This document shows positions 21,940 to 32,790 of a DNA stretch of 64,000 nt, one piece after another (within the stretch, counting starts at the first letter, position 1; every line of letters begins with the position of its first letter). The stretch comes from Gentiana macrophylla (Eukaryota; Streptophyta; Magnoliopsida; Gentianales; Gentianaceae), in NCBI GenBank assembly GCA_026214975.1, contig CM047808.1:63204583-63268582 (forward strand), read 5' to 3'. A program made the translations under genes and the position numbers. A model generated the notes under the pieces. It did no database searches. It was not told where the DNA came from and saw only the letters and a program-made list of their open reading frames with translations.

Positions 21940-22680
21940 AACACCAAATTAAAGGAAAAAAAGTAAATCACGATCTTCTTGTGAATAATTCAAGAAGCAA
22001 AAGATTAATTTGGGGAACCTTATAGTACGAAAAGGAACCTTGAGTATGAAAATAAGGCGTTCTTATTCTTATTTGGGGAAATGAATCGGGGGAAATCATA
22101 GTCAAAAAAAGAATTTAGGGAGAAAAAAAGCGCAATGACATGACTCCGCAACCTCTACAGGGAGTGACCACCGAAGAAGATAGACAGAGGTCATCTTTGG
22201 CTTGACCTGCGAGTGCGAAGTTTCTACTCACCGTCTTCTCCACGTCGATAGTTCAAAGTGAAGGGTTTGGACCCGCTTCATCTCCAATCGGTGAATTCGG
22301 ATGATGGAGAATGATAATCGGAGATGACAAGGGAGGCGATCATCGAAAGACCATTGATTTGGGGTCGTTAGGACGAGAGGCCGGAATCGGTGGTGTTGTG
22401 AAAGTAGCTAGCCATCGTTGTCGGAGGCGTTAATAATTTCTAGTTTTTTGGTTTGGTCTGAAAATCTTTTAGGTTTTTCTGTATAATTAGGAATGTTAGA
22501 AAAAAAATGAATTGGGAATGTTTTTGCTAGGAATGTTGCCCGCCTATAATTTGGGTTTTGTAAAATAAAATTTAAAAAAAATGCTTATAATGGAAAAAAA
22601 ATTTATAATACTTTTTTACATATCAATGACAGGAATATTTTGTTTATACAAATAATAAGGGGATGAGGAATCAATAATGA
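21940..22680. other. Interior of CACTA-2 to the right of the LINE
   Basis: No recognised gene. A higher-GC patch at about 22130-22440 reads on the minus strand as MASYFHNTTDSGLSS followed by a stop, and could be a captured 5' exon. Evidence is weak. Confidence 0.3.
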
Positions 22681-22716
22681 TGAGACTTAGAACTTACTCA
22701 CCGTTTACACACTTTA

Positions 22717-22719
<3 letters not shown>

Positions 22720-22753
<34 letters not shown>
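22720..22753. repeat. TA microsatellite
   Basis: (TA)17 inside the right subterminal region of CACTA-2. Confidence 0.95.
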
Positions 22754-22755
<2 letters not shown>

Positions 22756-22838
22756 CCGTCATTAAAATACGCTTATAGTGATGAAATTATGGCCCATCAT
22801 TAAATTCCCGTCATTAAAATCCGTTTTTCTTGTAGTGT

Positions 22839-23195
22839 ACGGACGCCGAAGTTGAATATTTTGTTTATCCATGTTTTATTTATTATATTAGATTTGGAGC
22901 TTTGTTGGAAACCTTGTAATTCCTTTTAGTATACGTTTGGAGGTTTTTCATACGATTGGTTTTCGTTGATTTCTTTTCTCAATGTAATATATGTTACATT
23001 TCTACCTTTAGATATGGAGTTTCTATTCTTGGTTGTTTAAAGGAAAAAAATTACCTGAGTCTTTTTGCTTCCATTTTGCTTAACTCGATACGATGTAGTA
23101 GAGGCTTACGTATAAAGTGAAATTTATTTTATTTTATACGTGCCGAACGTTCCTTTTCCGGGTAAGGACTCGGTGTCCGGGAACGGGGAGTTTTA
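22839..23195 (+). repeat. 5' LTR, last piece, next to primer-binding site
   Basis: Begins with GGACGCCGA, matching AGACGCCGA at 27379 in the 3' LTR copy. It ends just before the tRNA-Met-type primer-binding site, which marks it as the U5 end of the LTR. Confidence 0.65.
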
Positions 23196-23197
23196 GT

Positions 23198-23210
23198 TGG
23201 TATCGGAGAA
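23198..23210 (+). promoter_or_regulatory. Primer-binding site (tRNA-Met type)
   Basis: TGGTATCGGAGAA differs at one position from TGGTATCAGAG, the complement of the 3' end of plant initiator tRNA-Met. It lies directly after the LTR and before gag remnants. Confidence 0.7.
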
Positions 23211-23459
23211 AAGCATCCTTTAGGCTTCCTTATTTAAGGTAAGATCTCATTAGACCACATAGTAACATTATGATCCTTCAAAATGTTAGGTAACCTCAGA
23301 GATAATCATGTTGATAAGTTTGGAATCGAAAGTTCTAGGTCCTAGCAAGAAGCGAGCGGTTTGGTTCAAGATGGGGGTCTAGTCTTGTGGTTCATCTAGA
23401 AGATATTGATGATCGTGTTGGAGTTTACCGTTGGAAAAAAAAGAAGAAGAAGAAAAGGA

Positions 23460-23803
23460 TCCTATAGTTTTGGATGTTCTGAATCATGGTGTAATTCTTG
23501 GTATAGGTCGGCTATCCAAGAATTTTGTTTACATGGATTGTAAACATAAGGAAGTACCTTCCGGTGAGGAATGCACCGATTAGAAGTTGAATAGTGCATT
23601 TTCAGTTGTTCAAGAATGGTTTGTCCCGTGAGATCCAAGCGAGAAGGTTGGGAAGTACACCAAGGAACATGGCTGAAATGTTGAACAAGGTCTTTGATGT
23701 TGAAACCTTCAAGGACAAGCCTTCAGTCATTAATGGTGCTAAGAGGAACTCAAAATCAAGAAAGCGGGAAAGGCGGCCCAAGTCGCCCAGTTTGAGTTTT
23801 TGA
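23460..23803 (+). pseudogene. Rearranged protease fragment and gag remnant of Ty3/gypsy element
   Basis: From about 23460 one frame reads VILGIGRLSKNFVYMDC, a second copy of the protease C-terminal motif that occurs again at 24091 as VILRIDWLSENYVHLDC. Next, 23594-23803 reads FKNGLSREIQARR and a lysine/arginine-rich tail, which resembles the C-terminal part of a plant gypsy gag. A protease fragment before gag is out of order and indicates rearrangement. There is no intact reading frame and no visible CCHC zinc knuckle. Confidence 0.55.
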
Positions 23804-23865
23804 CATGGATGCAGAGTATTTAGAACCGGATGATAATGTTATCATGATAATATTAGACAACTTAG

Positions 23866-24162
23866 TTTGTGACGGCTTTGTTTGATACCAGAGAGTCTAA
23901 TACTTTTGTGTCGTCTAATATAGCTAAGAAGCTCAATTTACCAATGGAGACCTTAAGAAACACATTGGAGATAACAACACCCTTAGGAAAAGTGACTAAG
24001 GTAGCCAAGTTGATGCCTCAAGTGGATGTGCGAGTAGGAACGTGTCGTTGCAAAAGTGACTTTACGGTTTTGGACTTTTCGGATTTCGATGTAATTCTTA
24101 GAATAGATTGGCTATCCGAGAATTATGTTCACCTGGATTGTAGGAAAAGAGAGTGCCTTTAA
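23866..24162 (+). pseudogene. Ty3/gypsy aspartic protease remnant
   Basis: About 97 codons. It begins ALFDTRESNTFVSSNIAKKL, where the family has a DTG(A/S) catalytic triad followed by SHSFIS. Here DTG has become DTR, so the protease would be inactive even if expressed. The C-terminal VILRIDWLSENYV motif corresponds to VILGMDWL. The ORF ends at a stop before the reverse transcriptase linker, where intact elements continue as one polyprotein. Confidence 0.8.
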
Positions 24163-24403
24163 GATACCGGAAATCGGATAAGACTTATCAAGGTAATGTT
24201 GACAAGCCTAGTAAGAAGTGTCACCTATAATTTCGTGAGTGAAGGCGATAAGAGCTTGTCGAAAGGTTGTGTAAGCTACTTGTTGTACGCAGTGGATGTG
24301 GAACAAGTGAAGCCTAAGTTAGAGGAAACCCATGTGGTAAGAGAGTACTCAAAGTGTTTCCGGAAGAGTTACCGGGTAACATCTTTGGATAGATAGATAG
24401 AGT

Positions 24404-25214
24404 TTGAGATCAAGTTGGTACCGAGCGCACCAGCTTGCTAAGGCACCCTATAGAATGGCACTGGCTGAATTGAAGGAGTTGAAAGCTCAACTTAAGGATA
24501 TGCTTGAAAGGAATATAATTCACCTAGTACTTTGCCTTGGGAGCTCCAAGTTGTTTGTTCGTAAGAAGGATGGTAGCATGAGGATGTGTATAGACTACGA
24601 GCATGGAATAATCTTACCATCAAGAATAAGTACCCTTACCAAGGATTGATGATCTTTTAATCACCGCAAGGCAAGTGAGTCTTTTCTAAGATTGATCTTA
24701 GGTCCGGTTATCACAAGTTGAAGATCAATGTAGCGATTCGAGATGAGGTATGGACATTATGAGTTCTTGGTCATGCCGTTTGGACTCACTAATGCTCCAT
24801 CTGCATTTATGAATTTAATGCAATGTCCTCATGCCATACTTGGACAAGTTTGTGATAGTGTTCATAGATGATATCCTAATATACTCAAAGGATGTGAAAG
24901 AACATGGATAACACCTGAGGATAGTGTTAAATACCTTGAAGAGGAACCAGTTGTATGCTAAGTTCTCAAAGTGTGACTTTTGGCTGAATCAAGTTAGTTT
25001 CTTAGGTCATGTCATTTCTGGAGAAGGCATTAAGGTTGACCGGGCAAAGATTGAAGCTGTTCAGAAATGGTCTATACCGACTATGGTTTCAGAAGTTAGG
25101 AGTTTTCTTGGTTTGGCTGGCTATTATAGGAAGTTTGTACAATACTTCTCAAAGATAGCTACACTACTTACCCAGTTCACTCAAAAGAATGTGAAGTTTG
25201 AGTGGACCAAATGA
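24404..25214 (+). pseudogene. Ty3/gypsy reverse transcriptase remnant
   Basis: Split over several frames. The 24404-24649 ORF has the APYRMALAELKELKAQL entry motif and MRMCIDY. Around 24680-24830 come the KIDLRSGYHKLKI and [12 protein letters not shown] motifs in shifted frames with stops. Near 24850 [13 protein letters not shown] keeps the catalytic aspartate pair. The 24924-25214 ORF carries the thumb/connection motifs [17 protein letters not shown] and [13 protein letters not shown]. Order and spacing are normal for a plant chromovirus pol. At least three stops or frameshifts make it inactive. Confidence 0.88.
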
Positions 25215-25215
25215 G

Positions 25216-25815
25216 TGTGAAGAGCCTTTTCGGACTTTGAAGGAGAAGTTGACTACAACCTCAGTTTTGGCGCTTTGAGATCTTTGATTATTATGACGTG
25301 TATCTTGATGCTTCGGGACAAGGGTTAGGTTGTGTGTTGATGCAAGGAGGAAAAGTCATTTCTTATGCATCCGGCATAGCTTGAAAGTGCATGAAAAGAA
25401 TTACCCAACACATGATCTAGAGTTGGCAGCAGTAGTGTTTTCCCTAAAGATTTGGAGGCACTACTTGTATGGAGTTAAGGCTAGGATCTTCACTGATCAT
25501 AAGAGTTTGAAGTACTTCTTCACTCAAGAAAATCTGAATATGAGGCAAAAGAGATGGCTAGAGTTCGTAAAGGATTATGACTTGGATATTCAGTACCATC
25601 CGGGTAAAGCGAATATAGTGGCCGATGCTTGGAGCAGAAAACCGGTGTTTGCAGTTTCAAGTATCGAAGTTGTGGCAGAGAAGTTAGATGGGCTAAAAAT
25701 CTGGGGTTTTGATCAGATCGAAGATAGAAAGTTTGTGGCGCTGTTGTTAGCAAGATCCGAGTTGATGGATGATATACGGGAAAAGCAAGATGAAGATCCA
25801 GTTTGGTTGATTTGA
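25216..25815 (+). pseudogene. Ty3/gypsy RNase H remnant
   Basis: Follows the reverse transcriptase after a stop at 25212. The 25330-25815 ORF contains [20 protein letters not shown] and [11 protein letters not shown], with the aspartate and glutamate positions kept. VADAWSRK takes the place of the usual VADALSRK at the end of the domain. Most of the domain is uninterrupted, but its N-terminal part (25216-25330) is out of frame. Confidence 0.87.
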
Positions 25816-26563
25816 AGCGAGTTGCAATAGAAAAGCCTACAGTGGGATATGTTTTAGACAAGAATGGGAACCTTTGGTACCAGGATCGGTTATGTGTGCC
25901 TAATGTCGGTGATCTAAGGCAAAGAGTTATGGAAGAGGCACATAGGATTGCTTTTTCAGTTCATCTAGGAGCTACTAAAATGTTCAAAGACTTGAAAGAA
26001 AAGTTTTGGTGGCCCTCAATGAAAGTGGAAATAGCTAAGTTCATTGCGGAATGTGACATTTGTCAAAAAGTTAACGCAGAGCATAGAAGACCGGGAGGAA
26101 TGCTTAAGCCATTGGATATCCTCGAATGGAAATAGGATAAGATCGCAATGGATTTCATCACCGCTTTTACCAAGACAAGAGGTCGACATGATGCGATTTG
26201 GGTGATCGTGGATAGATTGACCAAATCCGCTCATTTCTTACCGTTTGAGGTTGATATGCCCTTGAAGAAGATGACCACACTATACTTGGATAATATAGTG
26301 AAGTTACACGGAGTACCTATCTATATAGTCTCGGATTGAGATAGTCGGTTTATTAGTCGGTTTTGGAAAGGTTTACAACAAGCTTTTGGTACGAGATTGG
26401 ATATGAGTATGGCCTTTCATCCTCAGGCAGATGGCAGTCAGAAAGAACCATCCAAACACTTGAAGACATGTTGAGAGCCCGTGTTTTGGAAGTAGGCGGA
26501 TCATGGGATGATTACTACTCAGAAAGGAGTTTGCCTATAACAACAGCTACCACACAAGTATAG
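25803..26563 (+). pseudogene. Ty3/gypsy integrase remnant, C-terminally truncated
   Basis: The zinc-binding domain is in the 25803-26135 ORF: histidine in AHRIAFSVHLG, then CDICQ for the cysteine pair. The catalytic core follows in 26148-26339, with aspartate in MDFITAF, RHDAIWVIVDRLTKSAHFLP and the second aspartate in IVSD, directly followed by a stop. The 26363-26563 ORF keeps the catalytic glutamate in QSERTIQTLEDMLRA. Sequence then jumps at about 26573 into LTR, so the C-terminal domain is deleted. The DRLTKSAHFLP wording is typical of Tekay/Del-type chromoviruses. Confidence 0.88.
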
Positions 26564-26572
26564 GCATGCCAC

Positions 26573-27390
26573 CGTGTTGCCTAAGGATTTAAGGTTGTTA
26601 TGGTAGATAAAAGTCATCTTTTTCTGCTATTCTTTTGAGTATTTTGATGTTGAACATGTTTGGATTTGAGTATAGATCGATAAAGTGCATAAAAACGTGT
26701 TTAGAGAGTTTTGTGCGCTTAGTGTGCGCACATTGACTAGCAGTGTGCGCACATTGCCAAGGCTGAATGTGGAGAGGTTCTAGAGTGTGTGCACATTCCC
26801 CTGGAATATGCACACAATGGCTGGCTGAATGTAATTTTCGCCCAATGTGCACACATTCCCCTGGAATGTGCGCACATTGCCCCTGTTTTGATAAATAAGC
26901 TATTTTAAGATATGTTTGGGATTTTAAACGTTGTTTCATGATCTAATAACACTAATTAAACGTAAACAAGCCTCGATTGAGTTTCGATGTCCTATAAACG
27001 GCTAAATGGCAAGTGGAGGAAATTACCGAACGATATGCATACCGGGAGATATCGGGACTATCGGTGCTATTCAACATAGTTGGCAATGATATCTCGTGAT
27101 GGATACACATCATGCATAGTGCTTTGGATGATGACGTAACCAAGATAAGTTAAGTTAGAGCGTATAGTCATGAAGTGTCGATGAGCATGGAATGAACCTT
27201 AGATCGAGCGGTCTCATAAAGATAATTATTTAAATAAAAACATTAAAGAGCCTAATTAAATTGCGACCGCTTTTACTATGTACAAAGTACTTACCTTAAA
27301 TGCATGTTTATTTATATGTTTGGGGAGAGAAGATGAACACGTAATTGAAGAGTTCGAGGAGGACTTCGATGACGACGTTTAGACGCCGAT
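26573..27390 (+). repeat. Partial 3' LTR of the gypsy element
   Basis: Matches 6852-7240 and then 14995-15375 without the CACTA insertions. It begins about 620 bp into the LTR, directly after the integrase fragment, so a deletion removed the LTR start, polypurine tract and pol end. It has about 32 extra bases near 26670-26700 relative to the 5' copy. Confidence 0.75.
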
Positions 27391-28801
27391 GGCCAAATTA
27401 TAGTAAACCAACTTTAACCGGCAGAGTATCGGTCGGTTATACTACAACGGCAAGTCGGTCGTATCCCATGAGGAATTGGTCAAGTACCACAATCACTTTT
27501 GTATCTAGTTCAGGCTCACAAATATTGGTGGAAGTAATTAACTATAGCTAAGAAAATAAAAATGATGACTTTAAAATATATGAATAACGGAGTAGCTAAA
27601 TTATGGTCAAGAACACTACTCTTAACGCCTTTACCGAATCACTAGGGGTGAACCTTAACCTACCAGCCAACCAATCGCTTCTAATGAATGTGTTGTGGGT
27701 GCAATCTCCTCAACTGGTCCCTAGGCGCTAATACCACAACCTAGTTGCCCTATACTTGGTTCAACGGTCCCCTCTATGGGATTTAATTGACCTAATATGA
27801 TTAAAAACTATGAGACAAACCTTACCAAGGAACATACTGTGAAAAACTCGACTAGTTCGTGTATGGCAATCCTAAAATTCTAGTTCGCACACTCCCCCGC
27901 AAAATACATTTATAAAGTTCGTGTGTGTGATCATGAATTAGGTGATCAAATTAATTCAAGCATTAAGAACAAATTTAGGACACAACAATTCAAAAGATTT
28001 AATTTTTAAGCTCTACTCATCCCTAGATCATCGTTTATGCATCAATTTCGTAGTTCCATCACATAATTTAGCTATAAAATAATTAGCTACTCATACTACT
28101 AATAAAATTGCAGAAATTCATCAAGAAATAAGCAATAAACATGGTAAGAAGTTTGAATAAAATTTACCAAAAGATTCTGTAGCAATCCACCACTCGAATC
28201 GTCACTTCGTTGTGTACCAATTGCCAAATAAGAAAAATAACAATGTTGTTGTTCTCAAGGGAATTGCAGAAAAAGTAGAAAACTAAGTCATTCTAATAGA
28301 ATAAAATTTTCTCAAAGAAAATAAAATTTTGGTGTAAAAATTGTGTTGAATTTTGACCTAAGAGCATCTCCAACAATCCCCCAAAACCACCAAATTGGGG
28401 AATTTTTGCTCCAACAATCCCCAAACAACCCCCCATTTAGAGAAATCCTCCTTCCTCCCCAAATTTGGGGTGATCACCCATCTCCCCCAAATTATCCCCA
28501 AACATTTGGACCCACATATTTTCCACCTTTTTCCTTTGCTAGCCGACTTCAATTGGGTCAATTTGGTTTTTTTTTTTTATAGGAAATTATGAAATAAATC
28601 TTTATAATAATGTAAATATTACAATGTGTGTTGTAATGTAATTGAAAATAATCGCAAAAACACAACCCAATAATCTTAGATAAATACGATAATTTTCTTA
28701 TATTATTAGAAACATAAAACCATACATTTATTTGACATTATCAATAATACAAGCACAATCAACTAATCCCATAAAACATACGATAAACTCACAAACAATG
28801 C

Positions 28802-28802
<1 letters not shown>

Positions 28803-28877
<75 letters not shown>
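28803..28877. repeat. AAT microsatellite
   Basis: (AAT)25 within the Harbinger element. A poly-asparagine ORF over it is an artefact. Confidence 0.97.
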
Positions 28878-28879
<2 letters not shown>

Positions 28880-29833
28880 CTAATAATCATTTAGATCTCC
28901 GGTTGGTCCTATATTCTGGAAAAGTTCACCGAACGCATTTGGATTTGGATAGTTATTAGAAGCTTGATTGGATTGTTGTTCATTATATTTCTGGACAATC
29001 CTTGCTTGTTCACTAGCAAAATAGGCTCGTGCAGCTGGATTAGTAATGGTGTTCAAATCCTTACTCATGATTTTTAAATCGATTAAAGCGTCTCATTTCG
29101 ATTGTTTTTTCCTTCATGGACTCCAAAATTGAAGCGGTGTCACTTGCAATGGCATCTGCTCGCGCTAGCATCTCATTAGTTTGTGCTTGCTTCCCTTTGG
29201 CGAGCTTGTTCTCATCTGGTCTTTTTGACGTACCAGTACGTTTTCTAGATGAATTACCAACATCACCGCTTTCATCAGTTAAATTGATGCTAAAAGACAC
29301 ATCAGGAGATGAAACTACGGGTATCTCTTTGTTAGACGAACTATCTCCATCGTGTCGTAAAATTTTCAAGATCTTTCATCAAAACCTACATGATCATACT
29401 TGAACGTTTTTTCACACTTAGGATCATCCATGTACATCTTCTTGGCTTTCATTAACTACATCAAATAGAGAAAGATAATATTAATAAATGACATATAACG
29501 TAAGAAACATAATAATAATTGGCTACTCACGATGTCCTTGTCTGATGTACCGCTCTCATTCCAATTCTCCACCGGCCGGATTTTCCCCCTCAATTGGCCT
29601 ACTCCAAAGTGATGATTAATCCCATGCGTTTTTGTAGAGATTTTTTGTTTCGCTCTTTAGTAATGGTGGGCGGCTTGGTTGAGTTATAACCTCGGGTAAT
29701 TCGATCCCAAAACGCGCTTTCCGGATTGATTGTTACCAATTCGGGATCTGGCTAATATCTCAGACTAGACAAAGATGTTCATCTTCTTCTTGGGTGTAAT
29801 TTGTGCCCTTTGAAGGAGTGACGCCATGGAAAT
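28880..29833 (-). pseudogene. Myb/SANT-like Harbinger accessory protein (decayed)
   Basis: On the minus strand, from about 29830: GVTPSKGTNYTQEEDEHLC, then KAFWDRITRGYNSTKPPTIT, the SANT/Myb-like DNA-binding region of PIF/Harbinger ORF1 and related plant proteins. After an intron-like gap the 29461-29400 frame gives KAKKMYMDDPKCEKTFKYDH, matching the conserved stretch that follows it in such proteins. Then come 29061-29369 (SRKRTGTSKRPDENKLAKGK) and 28880-29068 (NAM-associated-like C-terminus). Several stops and frame changes occur. In intact elements this protein works with the DDE transposase to bind the termini. Confidence 0.7.
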
Positions 29834-30479
29834 GGACTAAGAATATTCAAAGGATATAATTGGCTAGTTGAAGTGTGTGTGTATTAAACAATGAAACTAT
29901 TTGGTATTTATATATAAAGTATTGAAGGAATCCATAAGAAACCAACAAGATAAAAACAAAAAGGAAAGGAAATTGTATGGATAAAATAGTATCCATGTCA
30001 AATAAAGTAAACATGGAAGAAAATCCAAAGCTCTGCATTGTGATAATGTTCACGGGTTGGCTAGTCTAATAAAGAAGAATCCTTGACAAAATTGTATGAT
30101 TGAGGAGTAGAATACTCCAAAGACAATCACATGCATATATAATTTAAGTGAGAAAATAGGAGAGTTGAAGAGTATCCAATGTTAAAAAAAGAATCCAATG
30201 CAATAAGAGTATCTAATAAGAGAGTATCCAATGAAATTTCAATTAGTAATACTTGTAAGCTATGGTTATAAAAAGTTTGTTAAAATTTATTACTATTTGA
30301 TAATATAAATATATTTGGAGTTTTTTTTTTGGGAATAGATAAATTAATATGGAATATTCTTAGAATATTCTTTTTTTGGGGTAGGATTTGGGATGAGATG
30401 GTTGGAGATGGTGTAAGATATTTGGGTAGAATTCCAGAAATTGGGGAAAATTTGGGGATGATTGTTGGAGATGCTCTAA

Positions 30480-31270
30480 GTGGCTATTAATAAATCAATC
30501 GCCGACATCCTCTTTTTTTGTAAATTTCGTCTGCATTAAGTTCCATTGACAAAGCGTGGGCTCCATTTGGTCCCACCTCACGCCATCACCAACGAAAGAA
30601 ATCAAATTCCTTAAAAGTGAGAGATGCGGGCTTTGTTCTCGAGCCCGATTCTTTTTATTTTTATATATACAAGATAAATAAATTATAATTTTTATCTTGA
30701 ACTTTAATCTTGTGTCACTTCCACACATGAGCTCTGTTTTAGTCGATATTCGTCATATTGCGTTCCTTGTCATACCGTCTATCACGCTATATCTGTAATA
30801 AAACAAAACAATATAACCAAGCGTGACAAATTCCAATAAAACACACACAAATCATCCAAAAATGTCAAGATTTTCGACGTAAACGTCTTTCATCTCGTTA
30901 TTCGAATCATGTTGAAAAGTGCCTTTAAAACCCACTTAAGTACCCCAAAATTACATCGAATATGCTACAAATATGGGGTAAAATGCCTACGAAATGATAG
31001 CAAAGTTTACTCTTATCAACTACCCCCTACTTAGCGTTTGCTCGCCCTCGGGCAAATCAAGCGATTAAAAAATAAATAATGAGGTCAACGTTGCGATCAT
31101 ACGGGAAACCAATATATTCAATGAGTAAAAACTTGTCAACGAGCGAACAAACACGGGCCAAAACATATCATATCCTGGAGACGGAATGTGTGTGTGTCTG
31201 TAGCTTCTCAATCATTAATCACGGTCAACCGGCTCAGATTATAAATGCATGACTAATGGTGTTACACCAT
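30480..31270. other. Start of minus-strand LTR, then short remnant before the N gap
   Basis: 30480-31018 is LTR sequence read on the minus strand. 31036-31270 is unassigned internal retroelement sequence without an ORF. Confidence 0.45.
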
Positions 31271-31370
31271 NNNNNNNNNNNNNNNNNNNNNNNNNNNNNN
31301 NNNNNNNNNNNNNNNNNNNNNNNNNNNNNNNNNNNNNNNNNNNNNNNNNNNNNNNNNNNNNNNNNNNNNN
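31271..31370. other. Assembly gap (100 N)
   Basis: One hundred consecutive N. A round 100-base gap usually stands for unknown distance and orientation between contigs. Linkage and orientation across this point are therefore not supported by the sequence itself. Confidence 0.99.
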
Positions 31371-32307
31371 TTAAAATCCCAAACATAGCTTAAAATAGCT
31401 TATTTATCAAATGGGGCAATGTGCGACATTCCAGGGAATGTGTGCACATTGGGTGAAAATTACATTCAGCCCCCGCCAAAGGTGTGTGCACATTCCGGGA
31501 ATGTGCGCACACTCCAAAACAATCCACATTCACCTTGGGAATATCGCACATCGCTAGTCAATGCGCACACTAAGCGTATAAAACTCTCTAAACACGTTTA
31601 AATCCAAACATGTTCAACATCAAAATACTCGGAAAAATAGCGAAAGCAGGACTTTATCTACCATAACAACCCTAAATCCTTAGGCAACACGAAGGTATGA
31701 TTTCAAATCTTCAACTCCAAAATTCTGCAAGCAAAAGCAGAGCCTTTTACACAACCACCTAGATGACCAATCCCAAAACGAATTAGAATCGATCAAAGGC
31801 TCTAAAACGATCAAAATACGATTCTACGAATAAAATATCACCATAAACGATCAAATCAGCCCTTAGGGCGAAATTCATACCATAGCCAAAGCTTCAACAT
31901 TCTTGGGTTGAAACGATGCTCTCCTTACGAAGATTCCGATGCTTCTCTCGAAACTGAAATCCGAAACGAACGACTAAGAAATTGAAAAAAGTCTCTAGGC
32001 CACTTTCTAATGCTTCAGAGCTTTTCTTCTTTTACGTAAAAGCAAATTTGTGAATTATAATTAGGTTAAGGGGATTTAATTTTCTTAAATAGAAAATTCC
32101 CAAATTATAACCTAATTACATTTTTCCCTAATTACCCATTTAATTATGGAAAAGAAATCTGAATTTCTCTTAAAATATACATATATATTTCGGCCATACA
32201 AACAGATATTTAAGTAAATACTTAAACTCCGAATAAAAGGAATGAACACAATATTTCGTTTTCGCAAAATGACACGTCTGCCATTTACCAAAAACCGGAA
32301 TATTACA
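31371..32307 (-). repeat. Inverted copy of the gypsy 5' LTR (6233-7187)
   Basis: Minus-strand LTR start TGTAATATTCCGG at 32307. It runs to the N gap and carries the same TGTGCGCACATT palindrome cluster (31420-31570). There is no CACTA insertion before the gap, but the known CACTA-1 site (equivalent of 7285) would lie inside the gap. Confidence 0.85.
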
Positions 32308-32319
32308 ACGATCCATGTA

Positions 32320-32790
32320 TCAGCTCATTTCTTGTTGTTCCTGCTATTATGCATATACATTTCCTGTTATTGCCTTTGTGAGTGCAATGGAACAATATAC
32401 GCATTTAGCGGCGTCCCTTCTTACTACGACATGCAATAAATGAGATGTGCTTGGAGACTCCTGAAAACCTGCTCCTTCCAACCAACTTGGTAACAGATCA
32501 TGACTCGATTTCCAGATCAACTTTATTTCCCATTGTGTTTACAATCCCTTCCATGACAGGGAACATGCTTTAGTCCTTCATCTATGTTCTCCATTTGCAT
32601 ACGAATCTTTTGCTGAACTATTTGCAGAGGGATTTTTTAACACCGGGTTGTTTTATGCATCTTATGCTTGTTCCTTAAAACTTCATATTGGATGTACACT
32701 ACATAGCTTGTATAATGTGAATTTGACTTTCATAGTTTTCGCTAATCAATCGATTATTTCAAAGATTTGTGTGCATTAATATGTTTTATT
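32320..32790 (+). pseudogene. Unidentified gene-like segment (right copy)
   Basis: Inverted copy of 5757-6282. Relative to that copy, small indels break the 112-codon frame. Function not recognised. Confidence 0.25.

Larger units (their letters stand above)
15384..22838. mobile_element. CACTA transposon 2, gene-fragment carrier (Pack-CACTA)
   Basis: The right terminus is CTTGTAGTG at 22838 (reverse complement CACTACAAGAAAAACGG). The left terminus near 15384 is ACTACAAGAAAATCAG, with the first C mutated. Both ends carry subterminal CCCGTCATTAAA / TAATGACGGGAA motifs (15395-15800, 22680-22830). A clean 3-bp duplication is not visible, so the left limit is good to a few bases. It lies inside the same gypsy LTR as CACTA-1. 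It contains captured gene fragments (16119-16366, perhaps 19942-20157, and other exon-like pieces) and a LINE insertion. No transposase recognised. Confidence 0.82.
6233..27390 (+). mobile_element. Decayed Ty3/gypsy chromovirus-like element with nested CACTA insertions
   Basis: Three pieces make one 5' LTR of about 2.06 kb: 6233-7284, 14736-15383 and 22839-23195. CACTA elements separate them. The LTR starts TGTAATATTCCGG and is followed at 23198 by TGGTATCGGAG, one mismatch from the initiator tRNA-Met primer-binding site TGGTATCAGAG. Degenerate gag-pol follows (23460-26563). At 26573 the integrase region jumps into the middle of the 3' LTR (26573-27390), losing the C-terminal integrase, any chromodomain and the polypurine tract. 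LTR-to-pol order and integrase motifs fit a Tekay/Del-type chromovirus. Multiple stops make it non-functional. Confidence 0.8.
28362..30476. mobile_element. PIF/Harbinger DNA transposon (non-autonomous, 2.1 kb)
   Basis: Terminal inverted repeats GAGCATCTCCAACAATCCCC (28362) and its complement ending GGAGATGCTC (30476), flanked on both sides by TAA (28359-28361 and 30477-30479), the typical TWA target of PIF/Harbinger. Inside is a decayed Myb/SANT-like ORF but no DDE transposase. The element lies in a gypsy LTR. Confidence 0.9.
27390..31018 (-). repeat. Minus-strand gypsy LTR (Athila/Tat-like) split by Harbinger element
   Basis: On the minus strand, GCCCGAGGGCGAGCAAACGC followed by AAGTAGGGGGTAGT (31018-31035) looks like the end of a gypsy internal region and its polypurine tract. 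An LTR beginning TGATAAGAGTAAAC follows at about 31018. The LTR continues through 30480, is interrupted by the PIF/Harbinger insertion, and resumes at 28361 down to about 27400, where CCTCATGGGATACGACCGAC resembles the U5 part of Athila/Tat LTRs. LTR length without the insert is about 1.5 kb. The internal region of this element (above 31035) is lost in the N gap. Confidence 0.5.

Noticed and set aside
28732..28959. Poly-asparagine ORF
   Set aside because: Translation of the (AAT)25 microsatellite.
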